Below, in pieces: positions 9,272-19,664 of a stretch of 64,000 nt of DNA. Each line of letters starts with the position of its first letter. The stretch's first letter is position 1. A program made the translations under genes and the position numbers. Source of the DNA: an uncultured Woeseiaceae bacterium (lineage in GTDB: Bacteria > Pseudomonadota > Gammaproteobacteria > Steroidobacterales > Woeseiaceae); the NCBI GenBank assembly GCA_945787845.1, contig CALZJH010000012.1:1-64000 (forward strand), written 5' to 3'. The notes beneath the pieces were generated by a model. It did no database searches. It was not told where the DNA came from and saw nothing but the letters and a program-made list of their open reading frames with translations.

Positions 9272-10816
9272 ATGGGGCACCACACCACGCAAGCGCGAGA
9301 TGCGTTCTCGCTGCGGGATAGCCAGCGGGCTTTGCCGATGGTTTTGCTGGTGTCCATTGCGGTGGTGGTTTTCTACTGGTCGACCAGTGTGTGGCTGGCC
9401 GGTGAGTGGACCTCATCCAATGCTCTGTTTGAGCACGGCTACCTGATCCTGCTGGTATCGACCGTCCTGTTGCTCAGTGCCGCAGGCCGCATCCCGAGCG
9501 AACCTTTGCAGCCCAGCTGGCTGGCACTTGGCGCTGTGCTGGCGCTCTCGCTGGGGTGGCTGCTGGCGCGCGTCGCAAGCGTCGCACTGGTGCAAACGCT
9601 CGCGTTGCCCGCATTGCTGCTCGGTGCACTGCTGGCGATCTTCGGCTACGCGGCGGGCCGCGTATTCGTACCGGCCGTTTTCTACTTTTCTTTTGCCCTG
9701 CCGGTGTGGGAGGTCCTCAAGGAGCCGCTCCGGGACCTGACTATTGTTGTTGTCGAGGCGTTCCTGAAGCTGGGCGGCGTGCCGACGGTGATCGAAGGGG
9801 CGCTCGTGCATATCCCGGCGGGCACTTTCCGGATCGCCAGCGGTTGCAGCGGACTGAATTTCTTCGTCGTCGGGCTCGCGCTGGCGGCGCTCTACGGCTA
9901 TGTGTTCTATGCGTCCAACGTGAAGCGCGTCCTGCTGCTTGGCGTCGGCATGGCCATCGCCATGCTGGCCAACTGGATTCGGGTTGCGTGGGTCATCGCC
10001 ATCGGCAATTCGAGTAACATGCAAAGCGGGCTGGTGGATGACCACCAGATATTCGGCTGGTCCGTATTTGTCGTCGCACTGCTGCCGTTTTTCGGTATTG
10101 CGATGTGGCTTGGCCGCAACGAGCCGCACGGCGACCGTCTTGCTGCACGCAATTGGGCCGGCCCGCGCCTGCAGCGCCGCAATCTCGTCGCCGCCGTCGC
10201 CGTGTTGGCGGCCCTCGCGGTAGGGCCGGTCTGGGCGAAACTCACGATGGACGGCTACCCGGCGGACGCTCGTGCCCGGGTCAGTCTGCCGCTGGCTGTC
10301 GACGGCTGGCGGGGTCCGGTGCGCACCGGCTCCTCGTGGCGGCCTCATTTCGAGGGTGTGTCGGGCGAGGCGACCGCGAGATACGAGTCCGCGGATGGCT
10401 TCGTCTGGATGTACGCAAATGTCTACTTGTCGCAGGACCAGGGTCGGGAACTGATCTACATTCACAACCGGATCGGTGGTGACGCCGATGTATTGAATAC
10501 GGCGACCACCCGCCTCACCGGATCCTCGGGCGAGACCTTTGCGGCGCGCGTGATGGACGTGGACGATGGCCTGAGGTCGCGTAGAATCGTGTACTGGTAC
10601 GAAATCGACGGTCGTCGCGTCGCAAGCGATCTGCGTGCGAAACTGCACCAGGCAAGAGCTGTCCTGACGGGACGGCCTGAGGCCGGCGTCGTGGCGGTTT
10701 CTGCGGCGTGCGATTTTGAATGTTCCGGGGCGGATGAGAGAATCGCCCGGTTTGTGGCGGCACTCGGCGATGACTATCGCCCTGACTACACGGTAAAGGT
10801 TAAAGATTTGCGATGA
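9272..10816 (+). CDS. xrtA: Exosortase A fused to C-terminal EpsI domain
   Basis: Exosortase catalytic Cys (IASGCSGLNFFVVGLALAALYGYV), Arg (ANWIRVAWVIAIG) and His (VDDHQIFGW) motifs; C-terminal EpsI-type domain (LAVDGWRGPV...YANVYLSQDQGRELIYIHNRIGGD). Confidence 0.93.
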   Translation: MGHHTTQARDAFSLRDSQRALPMVLLVSIAVVVFYWSTSVWLAGEWTSSNALFEHGYLILLVSTVLLLSAAGRIPSEPLQPSWLALGAVLALSLGWLLARVASVALVQTLALPALLLGALLAIFGYAAGRVFVPAVFYFSFALPVWEVLKEPLRDLTIVVVEAFLKLGGVPTVIEGALVHIPAGTFRIASGCSGLNFFVVGLALAALYGYVFYASNVKRVLLLGVGMAIAMLANWIRVAWVIAIGNSSNMQSGLVDDHQIFGWSVFVVALLPFFGIAMWLGRNEPHGDRLAARNWAGPRLQRRNLVAAVAVLAALAVGPVWAKLTMDGYPADARARVSLPLAVDGWRGPVRTGSSWRPHFEGVSGEATARYESADGFVWMYANVYLSQDQGRELIYIHNRIGGDADVLNTATTRLTGSSGETFAARVMDVDDGLRSRRIVYWYEIDGRRVASDLRAKLHQARAVLTGRPEAGVVAVSAACDFECSGADERIARFVAALGDDYRPDYTVKVKDLR

Positions 10817-13593
10817 TGTCGATAATGCGACAGTTTGCGGTGGTGGCGATAGCGCTGTCCTTGGCGGCCTGCGGGCTGGCCACATCCAATGAAGAGCGCA
10901 TGGCGGCAGCGCGCGCGAGTATGGCTGACGGCGAGAACCGCGCGGCTATCATCCAGCTACGCAGCGTGCTGGTTGAGGAGCCCGATCACCTCGAGGCGCG
11001 ACTGGCCCTGGCCACGGTCATGCTGGGTCTCAACGACATTCCAACGGCGCAAAAGGAACTGGATCGCGCCATCGAGCTCGGGGGTGCCCCGGCCGATATC
11101 GAACGCCTGCACCTCAATATTCTCGCCGCCAAGGGCGAGTTTACCGAGTTGCTCGACGCGATAAGCCGAACCGAACCGAGCCTGCCGCCGATCGAGATTC
11201 TCGATCTACGTGGGCAGGCGCTGCTCGGGTTGCGCAATGGACCGGCCGCGGAAGAAAATTTCAACGAGTGGCTGCAACTCGAGGCGGGCGCGCCTGACGC
11301 TATCGTTGGCCTTGCCAAAGCGCGTGCATTGCAGGGTGACGCGGTGGCGGCCATCGAGATGCTGGAAACCTTGCTCGCGAAAAATGCCGACCACGCTGCG
11401 GGTTGGCTCGCCCTCGGCAACATCCACTACGGGATGCGCGATTATAAGAGCGCGGCTGTGGGCTTTCGCCGGTCGATCGAATCGGGCCAGCCTGAGACGC
11501 ACCTCATTCGCCACATCTTTGCGCTGCTGGGACTCTCCGACTGCGAGATTCTCCTCGGCAACGCTGCCGCGGCCAGAGATGCCGTTGCGGCGCTATCGCG
11601 CTATGCCCCCGGCATGCCGGAGAGCGCGCTGCAGCGTGCCCGCGTTTTCCAGCTGGAAGGCGACCATGCGGCGGCGGCTCGCGAGCTGATCGAACTGTTC
11701 AATATTGATCCGAACGATGTGCGCATCATGATGCTGCTGGCGACCAACCAGTGGCGCGCCGGCAATATTTACCAGGCCCAGGAATACCTTTCGCGTATCG
11801 TTTCTCTAGCGCCCGGCAACATCCGCGCCCGCAAAATGCTTGCCCAGATTGAACTGCAGCAAAGGAATACGTCGCTCGCCGTCGACATGCTCGAGCCCTT
11901 ACTGGCGGAAAACAGCGACGATACGGAATTGCTCGGGCTGCTGGCGATCGCGGACATGCAGCGCGGCGATTCCGATGTCGCAATCAGCCGTCTGCGTATT
12001 GCCGCAGAGTTGAGCTCGGGAAGCCCGCAGGCCGCGGTTCAGCTGGCCGAAGGTTACGTCCGGACGGGACAGCCGCAGGAGGCGGTCAAGCTCCTGTCCA
12101 GCTACCCCTTATCCACACAGGCACCGTTCACGCGAGAGCAGGTGCTGCTGGCCGCCTACCGTGACGCCGGTCGGGTACAGGACGCCGTGGCCGAAGCCGA
12201 GGCCCTGGTTGCCGCGAACGCCGACAATGTCCTGGCCCTCGAGCTCGCGGCGCGCTTCTACCTGTCACAGGAGATGTTCGATGATGCAAGGAACTTGCTC
12301 GAACGCTCTCTTACACTGGCTCCACGCGGTATACAGGCACGCCTTATGCTGGCGAAGCTTGACCTGAGCCAGTCGCGACTGGACGCGGCCGGCGAAAACT
12401 TCCAGGTGGTTTTCGATGCGGACACGAAGAATCTGACCGCGTCGCTTGGCCTGATCCAGGTGGCGCATGAAGCCGGTGACAGGAATCGTGCGCTGGATTT
12501 GCTCGAAAAGACTTACCTGGATTACCCCGGTGAATCGTTGCCTGCACTCGTGCTGGCCAATATGTACCTGGAAGACGGGCGCAATATCGATGCGATGGAA
12601 GTTGCGGCGACGATTGCAGACGGTGATGTCAGGGAGCTGAGCGTGGTCCGCTCGGTTGGCCGCATATTCTTTACGGTTGGCGACATGCAGCGCGCCCAGG
12701 AACAATTTGAAATCGCCGTCGAACGGTCGCCGCAGTCGGTTGCCCTGATGCTCGACCTGACGCGCGCGCTCATGAGCCAGCGCAAGTATGCCGATGCCAT
12801 GCTGGTCACGGAGCGCGCGATCGCGACCGACCCGTCGTCAGTCCCGGCACGCGTGCTGCAGATTCTCACGATGATCCAGCTCGGTCAGGCAGGGGATGCC
12901 GAACAACGCGCGCTCGCGCTTGCGGAGGCGCACCCGAATGACGCGTCGGTTGCACTTGCCCGTGCCGAAGCGCTCGCCGCAATGGGTGACCCAAGGCGTG
13001 CTGCCGCGGCGTTTCGAATGGCGGCCGAAAAGGGCGCGGGATTGAATGCGATTGTGCGGGAAACGCAGCAGCGCCTCGCGGCCGGGAACGATCCTGCGCC
13101 GGCAGAGAGTCTCGTTAACTGGATTGCCGCAAACGACGGTGACATTGAAGCTCGCAAGGCGCTGGCAGGACTCTATCAGTACCAGGGTGAGCGGGACGCG
13201 GCGCGTGATGCTTATCTGGCGTTGGCGGCCGATTACCCCGATGATGCGGTCGTGCAGAATAATCTTGCGATTGAATACCAGCTGGTGGGTGAACTTGAGC
13301 TCGCTCTGGAGCATGCGACGAATGCACGGGAGCAACAGCCTCAATCGGGGTCAATCGCTGATACCCTCGGCTGGATCTATCGTGACCTCGGTGACTATGC
13401 CAACGCCGTCAAGCACCTGCGCGAGGCGCGACGCATGTCACCGGGCAACCGGACTATCGAGTATCACCTTGCGGCGACGCTCGCTGACGCCGGGGCAAAC
13501 GACGAAGCGCGTGAGATCCTTGCGGGTCTTCTGCGCAGCAATGTGCCGTTTCCGTCGCGCAGCGACGCAGAAGCACTGATGGCAAGACTTTAG
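10813..13593 (+). CDS. prsT: XrtA/PEP-CTERM system TPR-repeat lipoprotein PrsT
   Basis: Lipoprotein signal (ALSLAACGLATS) and about 900 aa of TPR repeats directly after xrtA. Confidence 0.9.
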   Translation: MMSIMRQFAVVAIALSLAACGLATSNEERMAAARASMADGENRAAIIQLRSVLVEEPDHLEARLALATVMLGLNDIPTAQKELDRAIELGGAPADIERLHLNILAAKGEFTELLDAISRTEPSLPPIEILDLRGQALLGLRNGPAAEENFNEWLQLEAGAPDAIVGLAKARALQGDAVAAIEMLETLLAKNADHAAGWLALGNIHYGMRDYKSAAVGFRRSIESGQPETHLIRHIFALLGLSDCEILLGNAAAARDAVAALSRYAPGMPESALQRARVFQLEGDHAAAARELIELFNIDPNDVRIMMLLATNQWRAGNIYQAQEYLSRIVSLAPGNIRARKMLAQIELQQRNTSLAVDMLEPLLAENSDDTELLGLLAIADMQRGDSDVAISRLRIAAELSSGSPQAAVQLAEGYVRTGQPQEAVKLLSSYPLSTQAPFTREQVLLAAYRDAGRVQDAVAEAEALVAANADNVLALELAARFYLSQEMFDDARNLLERSLTLAPRGIQARLMLAKLDLSQSRLDAAGENFQVVFDADTKNLTASLGLIQVAHEAGDRNRALDLLEKTYLDYPGESLPALVLANMYLEDGRNIDAMEVAATIADGDVRELSVVRSVGRIFFTVGDMQRAQEQFEIAVERSPQSVALMLDLTRALMSQRKYADAMLVTERAIATDPSSVPARVLQILTMIQLGQAGDAEQRALALAEAHPNDASVALARAEALAAMGDPRRAAAAFRMAAEKGAGLNAIVRETQQRLAAGNDPAPAESLVNWIAANDGDIEARKALAGLYQYQGERDAARDAYLALAADYPDDAVVQNNLAIEYQLVGELELALEHATNAREQQPQSGSIADTLGWIYRDLGDYANAVKHLREARRMSPGNRTIEYHLAATLADAGANDEAREILAGLLRSNVPFPSRSDAEALMARL

Positions 13594-13612
13594 GAAATTT
13601 TGAGGAAGAACA

Positions 13613-14245
13613 TTGGGAATGGACATATCTGCAAAACCTGCTACCGCAATGCGTGCCGCTGTACTGGCCGCTCTCCTGTTGCTGGTCGCCGCGTGCGGCT
13701 CGGGCGGGACCATTCGGCCTGAGAACTGCCCGATCGCGACAACGGGACTCGACGGCTACGTCATAGGTCCTGGCGATATTCTGAATATCGTCGTGTGGCG
13801 CAACGAGGAATTGTCCACAGAGATTCCGGTGCGGCCGGACGGGCGGATTTCCACGCCCCTCATCGACGACATGGTTGCCTCGGGCAAAACACCGTCACAA
13901 CTGAGTGCGGACATGGAAGAGGTGCTCGGTGAGTTCCTGCGGACGCCCGAGGTAAGCGTCATCGTGACGCAGCAGGGCGCCACCAACCAGATCCAGGTTG
14001 TGGGCGAGGTCAATTCCCCACAGGCCCTGTCTTATCGCGAAGGACTTCGTGTCCTTGACGTCATCGTTTCCGTGGGCGGCCTGAATGAATTCGCAGCAGG
14101 CAATCGATCTCGCGTCATTCGGGAGAGCGAGAATGGCCAGGTCGAGTGCCAGGTAAAGGTGAAAGCCCTGCTCGATGGCGACATGTCACAGAACATCCTG
14201 GTATTTCCCGGTGATGTGCTTGTAATTCCGGAGACCCGACTGTAA
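13613..14245 (+). CDS. Polysaccharide export protein (Wza/GumB-like, SLBB)
   Basis: Lipobox LLLVAACGSGG; YVIGPGDILNIVVWRNEELSTEIPVRPDGRISTPLIDDMVASG and SLBB segment. Confidence 0.92.
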   Translation: MGMDISAKPATAMRAAVLAALLLLVAACGSGGTIRPENCPIATTGLDGYVIGPGDILNIVVWRNEELSTEIPVRPDGRISTPLIDDMVASGKTPSQLSADMEEVLGEFLRTPEVSVIVTQQGATNQIQVVGEVNSPQALSYREGLRVLDVIVSVGGLNEFAAGNRSRVIRESENGQVECQVKVKALLDGDMSQNILVFPGDVLVIPETRL

Positions 14246-15837
14246 TGCAGGAACTGTTTCAAATAATCCGCTCTGAGATTATCGGTGCATGGCGTTACCG
14301 CTGGATTGCGATGATCGTCGCCTGGATCGTCTGCGTGCTCGGGTGGATGTCTGTCATTTCGATGCCGGACATCTATGAGGCAAGGGCAAAGGTCTATGTC
14401 GATGCCGACTCCAGGCTGGCCAGCGTTGTAGGACAGGTTGGTGCGACCACGGGTGTTCGCTCGCGCGTATTTGTCGTGCGCCAGGCAATGCTCGGCCGCC
14501 CGCAGCTCGAGCGCGTTGCTCGTGAATCGGATCTGGATTTGCGTGCCCGCACCGAAGAAGAACGCGAAGACATGTTGGCGTCGCTGAGGGACCGTATCGG
14601 AATTACCACTGGCCGCACTGCCGAGTCTCGCAATTTATTCACAATAACTTTTGAAGACCGTGACAGATCGATGGCGATTGCCGTGGTACAGACCCTGCTC
14701 GACACCTTTGTTGAAGATGTTCTCGAATTGAAAGAGCAGGGTGTCGAAGATGTCGAGGGCTATCTCGAGGAGCAATTGGCGTATTACTCGCAGTTGCTGT
14801 CTGCATCCGAAGCGGAGCTTGCCGAATTCAAGAAGCAAAACGTCGGCTTGTTGCCCGGCGAAAACGGCGGCATATTCGAGCGACTTCAGGCGCAAATGGA
14901 TTCTCTGAAGCAACTTCGGCTCGACCTGCGTATCGAAGAGGACCGGCGCGATGAATTGCGGCGGCAGCTGACGAGCGAGGATCCGATGTTGCCACCCGGA
15001 AGTGAAGGCGCAGGCGGGGTTCTCGTGCCTTCGACGCCGACGGAAACCGCCATCGCCGAGCTCGAAACGCGCAGGTCCAGCCTGCTTCTGTCGTACACGA
15101 ATCGGCACCCGGACGTGGTCGCGATCGACGAGCAGCTCGAGCAGCTATACGAGAAACGGCGCGTCGAGAACGCGGCGATGCGCAGTTCCGGCGGCGGCAT
15201 GGAAGGCGCGGCGAACGCAACGAACCCGGTCTACCAGAATGCGCAGATCGCATTGAATGCGGCCAACGTATCGATTGCGGGCCTGCGCAGCCAGGTCGTA
15301 CAGCTCGAGTCGGCAGTGCGCCGCCTCAATGGCCAGATTGAGACAATTCCGGAGATCGAGGCCGACTACTCGAAGCTGACGCGCGACTATGCCCAGTACC
15401 GGGCTCTGTACGACGAGCTGCTTGAGCAGAAAGAGCGCGAACGCATGAGCACGGTCGGCGACGATCGTGATGTCGTGAGCTTCAACATCGTAGAGCCGGC
15501 AACCAGCCCGCTCGAACCGGTTGCGCCGGTACGCGGCATCATGATTCTGATCGTCTTGGTGATCGGATTGGGTGCGGGTGGAGGGGCTGCCTACCTGTTC
15601 CATATGTTCAACCCGGTCTTCATGGACTCGGGGACGTTGCGGCGCGTCACCATGCGTCCCGTACTCGGTGTGGTTAGCAAGACCTGGCTGGATAAAGGCA
15701 AGGTTGTGCGCCGTGTGGACATGTCGTCGTTTACCCTGGCCGGCGTCGGCCTGGTGGTCGTATTCGTGTGTACTGTGTTATTTCAGGATTACGCCGTGGA
15801 TCTGGTACAGCAAATCCGCTGGCAGCTGTCGAGCTAG
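14245..15837 (+). CDS. XrtA-associated chain-length determinant (Wzz/GNVR domain)
   Basis: N- and C-terminal TM helices, long coiled coil, no Walker A; immediately upstream of the BY-kinase. Confidence 0.9.
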   Translation: MQELFQIIRSEIIGAWRYRWIAMIVAWIVCVLGWMSVISMPDIYEARAKVYVDADSRLASVVGQVGATTGVRSRVFVVRQAMLGRPQLERVARESDLDLRARTEEEREDMLASLRDRIGITTGRTAESRNLFTITFEDRDRSMAIAVVQTLLDTFVEDVLELKEQGVEDVEGYLEEQLAYYSQLLSASEAELAEFKKQNVGLLPGENGGIFERLQAQMDSLKQLRLDLRIEEDRRDELRRQLTSEDPMLPPGSEGAGGVLVPSTPTETAIAELETRRSSLLLSYTNRHPDVVAIDEQLEQLYEKRRVENAAMRSSGGGMEGAANATNPVYQNAQIALNAANVSIAGLRSQVVQLESAVRRLNGQIETIPEIEADYSKLTRDYAQYRALYDELLEQKERERMSTVGDDRDVVSFNIVEPATSPLEPVAPVRGIMILIVLVIGLGAGGGAAYLFHMFNPVFMDSGTLRRVTMRPVLGVVSKTWLDKGKVVRRVDMSSFTLAGVGLVVVFVCTVLFQDYAVDLVQQIRWQLSS

Positions 15838-15856
15838 CTTAGGGAGAGTATGAAAC

Positions 15857-16834
15857 GTGAGTAAAATTCAGGAAGCGCTCCGGCGGCTACAGCAAACAGG
15901 TGATACCGGTTCGGCCGATCCAATCGACGGCGACGATCCGATGGCGACGACCATGTCGCGTATCGCGACGCCGGTGCGTCGCGATTCGGACGATGTGTTG
16001 ATGTCCAGCGTGACAACCAACCCGCACACGTTGCTCGTTGATCGCGAAGCGCTAAGAAACGAGGGGCTGCTCGCGCCGGAGCGAGACTCGGCGCTTCTCG
16101 CCAAGCAGTACCAGGCGATCAAGCGCCCGCTGGTTCGGCATGCATTCGGAAAACGTGCCACGAAAGTCGAAGATGGCAACCTTATCATGGTGACCAGCGC
16201 GCTGGCCGGCGAGGGCAAGACGTTTACGAGTATCAACCTGGCTCTTAGCATGGCGCAGGAGCGCGATCACTCGGTCGTGCTGGTGGACGCTGACGTTGCG
16301 AAGCCCCATGTCAGCAATATTTTTGGCGTCAGCGATGAGCCAGGGCTGCTCGATTTGCTCGAGAACTCGATAATGACCCCACAGTCGCTGGTGATGGCGA
16401 CCGACGTGGAGCGCCTCTATGTGCTTCCCGCCGGCGCACCACGGATCAATGCCACCGAACTCCTTGCAAGTAATCGCATGGAAATGGTGGCACGCGCCCT
16501 GGCCAATATTGCCGATCAGCCGATCGTCATCTTCGATTCACCGCCGCTTCTACAGACCAGTGAGGCCAGTGTTGTGGCGTCGCTGGCGGGACAGGTGATT
16601 GTCGTCGTGCGGGCCGGGCAGACGTCGCATCAGGCCGTTATGAGCGCGCTCGGAATGCTCGGTGACGATCGCGCCGTGAACCTGATCCTGAACCAGTCAA
16701 CCGAGACCAGTATCGACTATAACTATGGTCTCGAGTATGGCTACGGTTATGGATCGAAAGCTATGCAGGACGACACGGCGAGGATGAAAGCCAGGGCTGG
16801 GCATCCTGTCGCCGACGAAATTGAGGGGGATTAA
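15857..16834 (+). CDS. XrtA-associated bacterial tyrosine autokinase (CpsD/CapB-like)
   Basis: MVTSALAGEGKTFTSINLALSMA Walker A, VVLVDADVAKP Walker A', Tyr-rich tail YNYGLEYGYGYG. Confidence 0.92.
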   Translation: MSKIQEALRRLQQTGDTGSADPIDGDDPMATTMSRIATPVRRDSDDVLMSSVTTNPHTLLVDREALRNEGLLAPERDSALLAKQYQAIKRPLVRHAFGKRATKVEDGNLIMVTSALAGEGKTFTSINLALSMAQERDHSVVLVDADVAKPHVSNIFGVSDEPGLLDLLENSIMTPQSLVMATDVERLYVLPAGAPRINATELLASNRMEMVARALANIADQPIVIFDSPPLLQTSEASVVASLAGQVIVVVRAGQTSHQAVMSALGMLGDDRAVNLILNQSTETSIDYNYGLEYGYGYGSKAMQDDTARMKARAGHPVADEIEGD

Positions 16835-16838
16835 GTCT

Positions 16839-18155
16839 ATGAATAAGAAACTCACCCTGAGCCGCAGCAGCAAACGGTTGTTGCTTGTTAGCATGTTGGT
16901 GCTGCCAGGTACCAGCGCCTTTGGTGCGGATGTCAACGCGATATTCAACGCCTCGGTCGGCCGCAGCGACAATATCCTGCGCACCGATGACAATCAGGTC
17001 GACGAACGGATGGCGACGGCTGGTATTGAACTCGATGTTCTTCATGATGGTCCACGTCTGTCCGCTGACGTGTATGTCAATGCGGACTACATAGAATACC
17101 TTGACGATTCTTTCGACAACGATCTTGAGGGAGGAGCGACTGCGGTTGCTGACTACTGGTTTATCCTGGATCGACTGGGCTGGAATTTGCAGTACAACTT
17201 TGGCCAACAGGTATTTGACCCACTTGCGCCGATTCGTCCGGACAACCGCGAGAACGTCAGCTATCTCACGACCGGTCCGCAACTTGAAATGCCGTTGGGA
17301 AGCCGGTTTGAGTTTCAGGCGTCAGTGGACTATTCCGACACGTCCTACGAGATTAATCCTAACGACCAGACGCGGCTCGGCGCTCGCGCGAGCATTGGTC
17401 GTTTGATGGGAGCGGGGCGGACGTTATCTCTCGTGGCTACGCAAGAGACGGTTGAGTACGACGATAATTTCCTGACTCCCGATTTCGAGCGCCAGGGACT
17501 GTTTCTTCGCTTCGAATCCATCAATTCGCGTAATACACTCACTGTCGACCTTGGCGTCAATCAACTCGAGTTGGATGGAGCAGATGAAACCGGCGACGGA
17601 ACGCTTTTCCGCGTCGACTGGACACGAGTACTGTCGAACGGTGTCGAGTTGACGCTCGGGGCGGGTACCCGATACTCGGATCAGGGCGATATCTTCCGCT
17701 TTTTCCAGAATGCCGCGTTCGATCTCGTCGATACGGAAAACGTCTCGGGCATTGCGTCGCCGTTCCGCAATAACTACGGCTCAGTAATTTTTAGCCTCGA
17801 AAAACCACGTACCAGTATCGACCTGGTCGCGCTATACAGCGACGAAGATTACGAGTTCGAGTCGACGTTCGATCGTGAAGTCAAGCAGCTAAACTTCCTG
17901 CTCGTTCGCGACTTCACAAACAAGATATTTGGTGAATTGGGCATCGACGCATCGTCGCGCGAGTTTATCAGCGTGAATCGCGACGACCGCGACGTGCAAT
18001 ACACCGTATCGCTGGGTTTTCGATTCAGTTCCGCCTTGTCGACAGTGCTCAGCTATCAGCATTTTACGCGGTCCTCCAATCAGGGAACGACGGAATTTGA
18101 CGAGGACAGGATATTCCTGCGAGTAAGCTATGTACCAAGATGGTCTAGAGAATAG
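16839..18155 (+). CDS. PEP-CTERM system-associated outer-membrane beta-barrel protein
   Basis: Signal peptide, alternating amphipathic strands, C-terminal RIFLRVSYVPRW; typical position downstream of the BY-kinase. ATG near 16839 preferred over 16821. Confidence 0.78.
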   Translation: MNKKLTLSRSSKRLLLVSMLVLPGTSAFGADVNAIFNASVGRSDNILRTDDNQVDERMATAGIELDVLHDGPRLSADVYVNADYIEYLDDSFDNDLEGGATAVADYWFILDRLGWNLQYNFGQQVFDPLAPIRPDNRENVSYLTTGPQLEMPLGSRFEFQASVDYSDTSYEINPNDQTRLGARASIGRLMGAGRTLSLVATQETVEYDDNFLTPDFERQGLFLRFESINSRNTLTVDLGVNQLELDGADETGDGTLFRVDWTRVLSNGVELTLGAGTRYSDQGDIFRFFQNAAFDLVDTENVSGIASPFRNNYGSVIFSLEKPRTSIDLVALYSDEDYEFESTFDREVKQLNFLLVRDFTNKIFGELGIDASSREFISVNRDDRDVQYTVSLGFRFSSALSTVLSYQHFTRSSNQGTTEFDEDRIFLRVSYVPRWSRE

Positions 18156-19647
18156 CCGCAACGCTGACCCGAAAGCAGACAACGTGTCTCACGAAGAGAA
18201 GCGACAAACTGCCCAGGAAGGCAACAAGAACCCGCCGTTTCATGCGAGGTCGGGGCTGCTGCGCCGGCTGCTGCTGATACTGGATATCGCGACAGTGACG
18301 TTCGCATTCCTGCTGACGCTGCTTCGCGTGCCCGCGATGTGGCCCGAAAACGGCATCGATCCTGCCGATCATTACGGGCTGCTGCCGATTATCCTCGTGA
18401 CGTTCGTCGTGTGCCGCAACCTCATGGGGCGCAAGCTCAAGCTGGGGCCCGCCAGCATGTCGTCGCAGATCTTCAGCCTGGTCAGGGAGGTGGCGGTCAC
18501 CGTGGGCGTGCTGCTGATCCTGGTGTTCCTGCTCAAGATGACCTTCGTCAGCCGGCTCGTGGTCGGCTGGTTTGCCGTGACGTCGATCGTGCTGCTCGTC
18601 GGTTCACGTCTGCTCATCTACTGGTGGTATTTCGTTCACCATCGCAACGCCGTCGAACAGGCGCTCAACGTACTCATTATCGGCTCGGGGCGCCGCGCCC
18701 ATGTGCTTGCCCGCAGATTGCAGGAATCGTTCGAATGGAACGTCAACGTCGTCGGCTACCTCGATCCCGAAGGCAAATCGATGGGACGCCGGTCCGGGGA
18801 CAGGATTCTCGGGCATGTCAATGAGATCAAGACCGTGCTGCGCGATCATGTCATCGAGGAGGTCATCATTGCCGTGCCACGCTCCATGCTGGGCGACGTC
18901 CAGATGATCGTCGACTCGTGCGAGGAGGAGGGCGTACGGCTCTTGTTCATGGCGGATCTGTACGAAGTTAAGGCCCAGAAAGTCCACCTGGCGATGGTCG
19001 GCGACATTCCGCTGCTCGGCTTCGAGTTTGTTTCGCGCAATCAGAATGCGCTGATCGCGAAACGGATTTTCGACATCGTGATCACGCTCGCCTCGATGCC
19101 GCTGATACTGCCAATCCTGCTTGTCACAGCACTCGCAATCCGCCTGGAATCCAAAGGGCCGGTATTGTTCGTGCAAAATCGTGTCGGCCTGCACAAGAAG
19201 CTGTTCCCGATGTACAAGTTCCGGAGCATGGTCGTGGATGCCGAAGAGCGCATGAAGGAGATCGAGCATCTGAACGAGGCCGAGGGCGCGAACTTCAAAA
19301 TCAAGGACGATCCGCGCATTACGCGCGTCGGTCGTTTCATTCGCAAGATGAGCATCGACGAATTGCCGCAGCTCATCAACGTGCTGAAGGGCGACATGAG
19401 TCTCGTCGGGCCGCGGCCCATGTCGATTCGTGACGTATCCCATTTCGACAAGGGCATCCAGCGCAAGCGCTTTAGCGTTCGACCGGGTATCACGGGCTTG
19501 TGGCAGGTTTCCGGACGCAGCAACCTGACGTTCGATCAATGGATCGAACTCGATCTCGAGTACATCGATCACTGGTCGTTCGGGCTCGACATCAGGATTC
19601 TCCTGCGCACGATTCCCGTCGTGCTGCTGAGCCGCGGCGCGGTCTGA
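18130..19647 (+). CDS. Undecaprenyl-phosphate sugar phosphotransferase (polyprenyl glycosylphosphotransferase)
   Basis: Bacterial sugar transferase block KRIFDIVITLASMPLILPILLV...MYKFRSM...RMSIDELPQLINVLKGDMSLVGPRP...RPGITGLWQVSGRS. Confidence 0.93.
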   Translation: MYQDGLENSRNADPKADNVSHEEKRQTAQEGNKNPPFHARSGLLRRLLLILDIATVTFAFLLTLLRVPAMWPENGIDPADHYGLLPIILVTFVVCRNLMGRKLKLGPASMSSQIFSLVREVAVTVGVLLILVFLLKMTFVSRLVVGWFAVTSIVLLVGSRLLIYWWYFVHHRNAVEQALNVLIIGSGRRAHVLARRLQESFEWNVNVVGYLDPEGKSMGRRSGDRILGHVNEIKTVLRDHVIEEVIIAVPRSMLGDVQMIVDSCEEEGVRLLFMADLYEVKAQKVHLAMVGDIPLLGFEFVSRNQNALIAKRIFDIVITLASMPLILPILLVTALAIRLESKGPVLFVQNRVGLHKKLFPMYKFRSMVVDAEERMKEIEHLNEAEGANFKIKDDPRITRVGRFIRKMSIDELPQLINVLKGDMSLVGPRPMSIRDVSHFDKGIQRKRFSVRPGITGLWQVSGRSNLTFDQWIELDLEYIDHWSFGLDIRILLRTIPVVLLSRGAV

Positions 19648-19664
19648 CGGGCCTGGCGATATCG

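Noticed and set aside
9413-10885. 490-aa minus-strand ORF opposite xrtA
   Set aside because: Shadow ORF; exosortase catalytic residues are unambiguous on the + strand.
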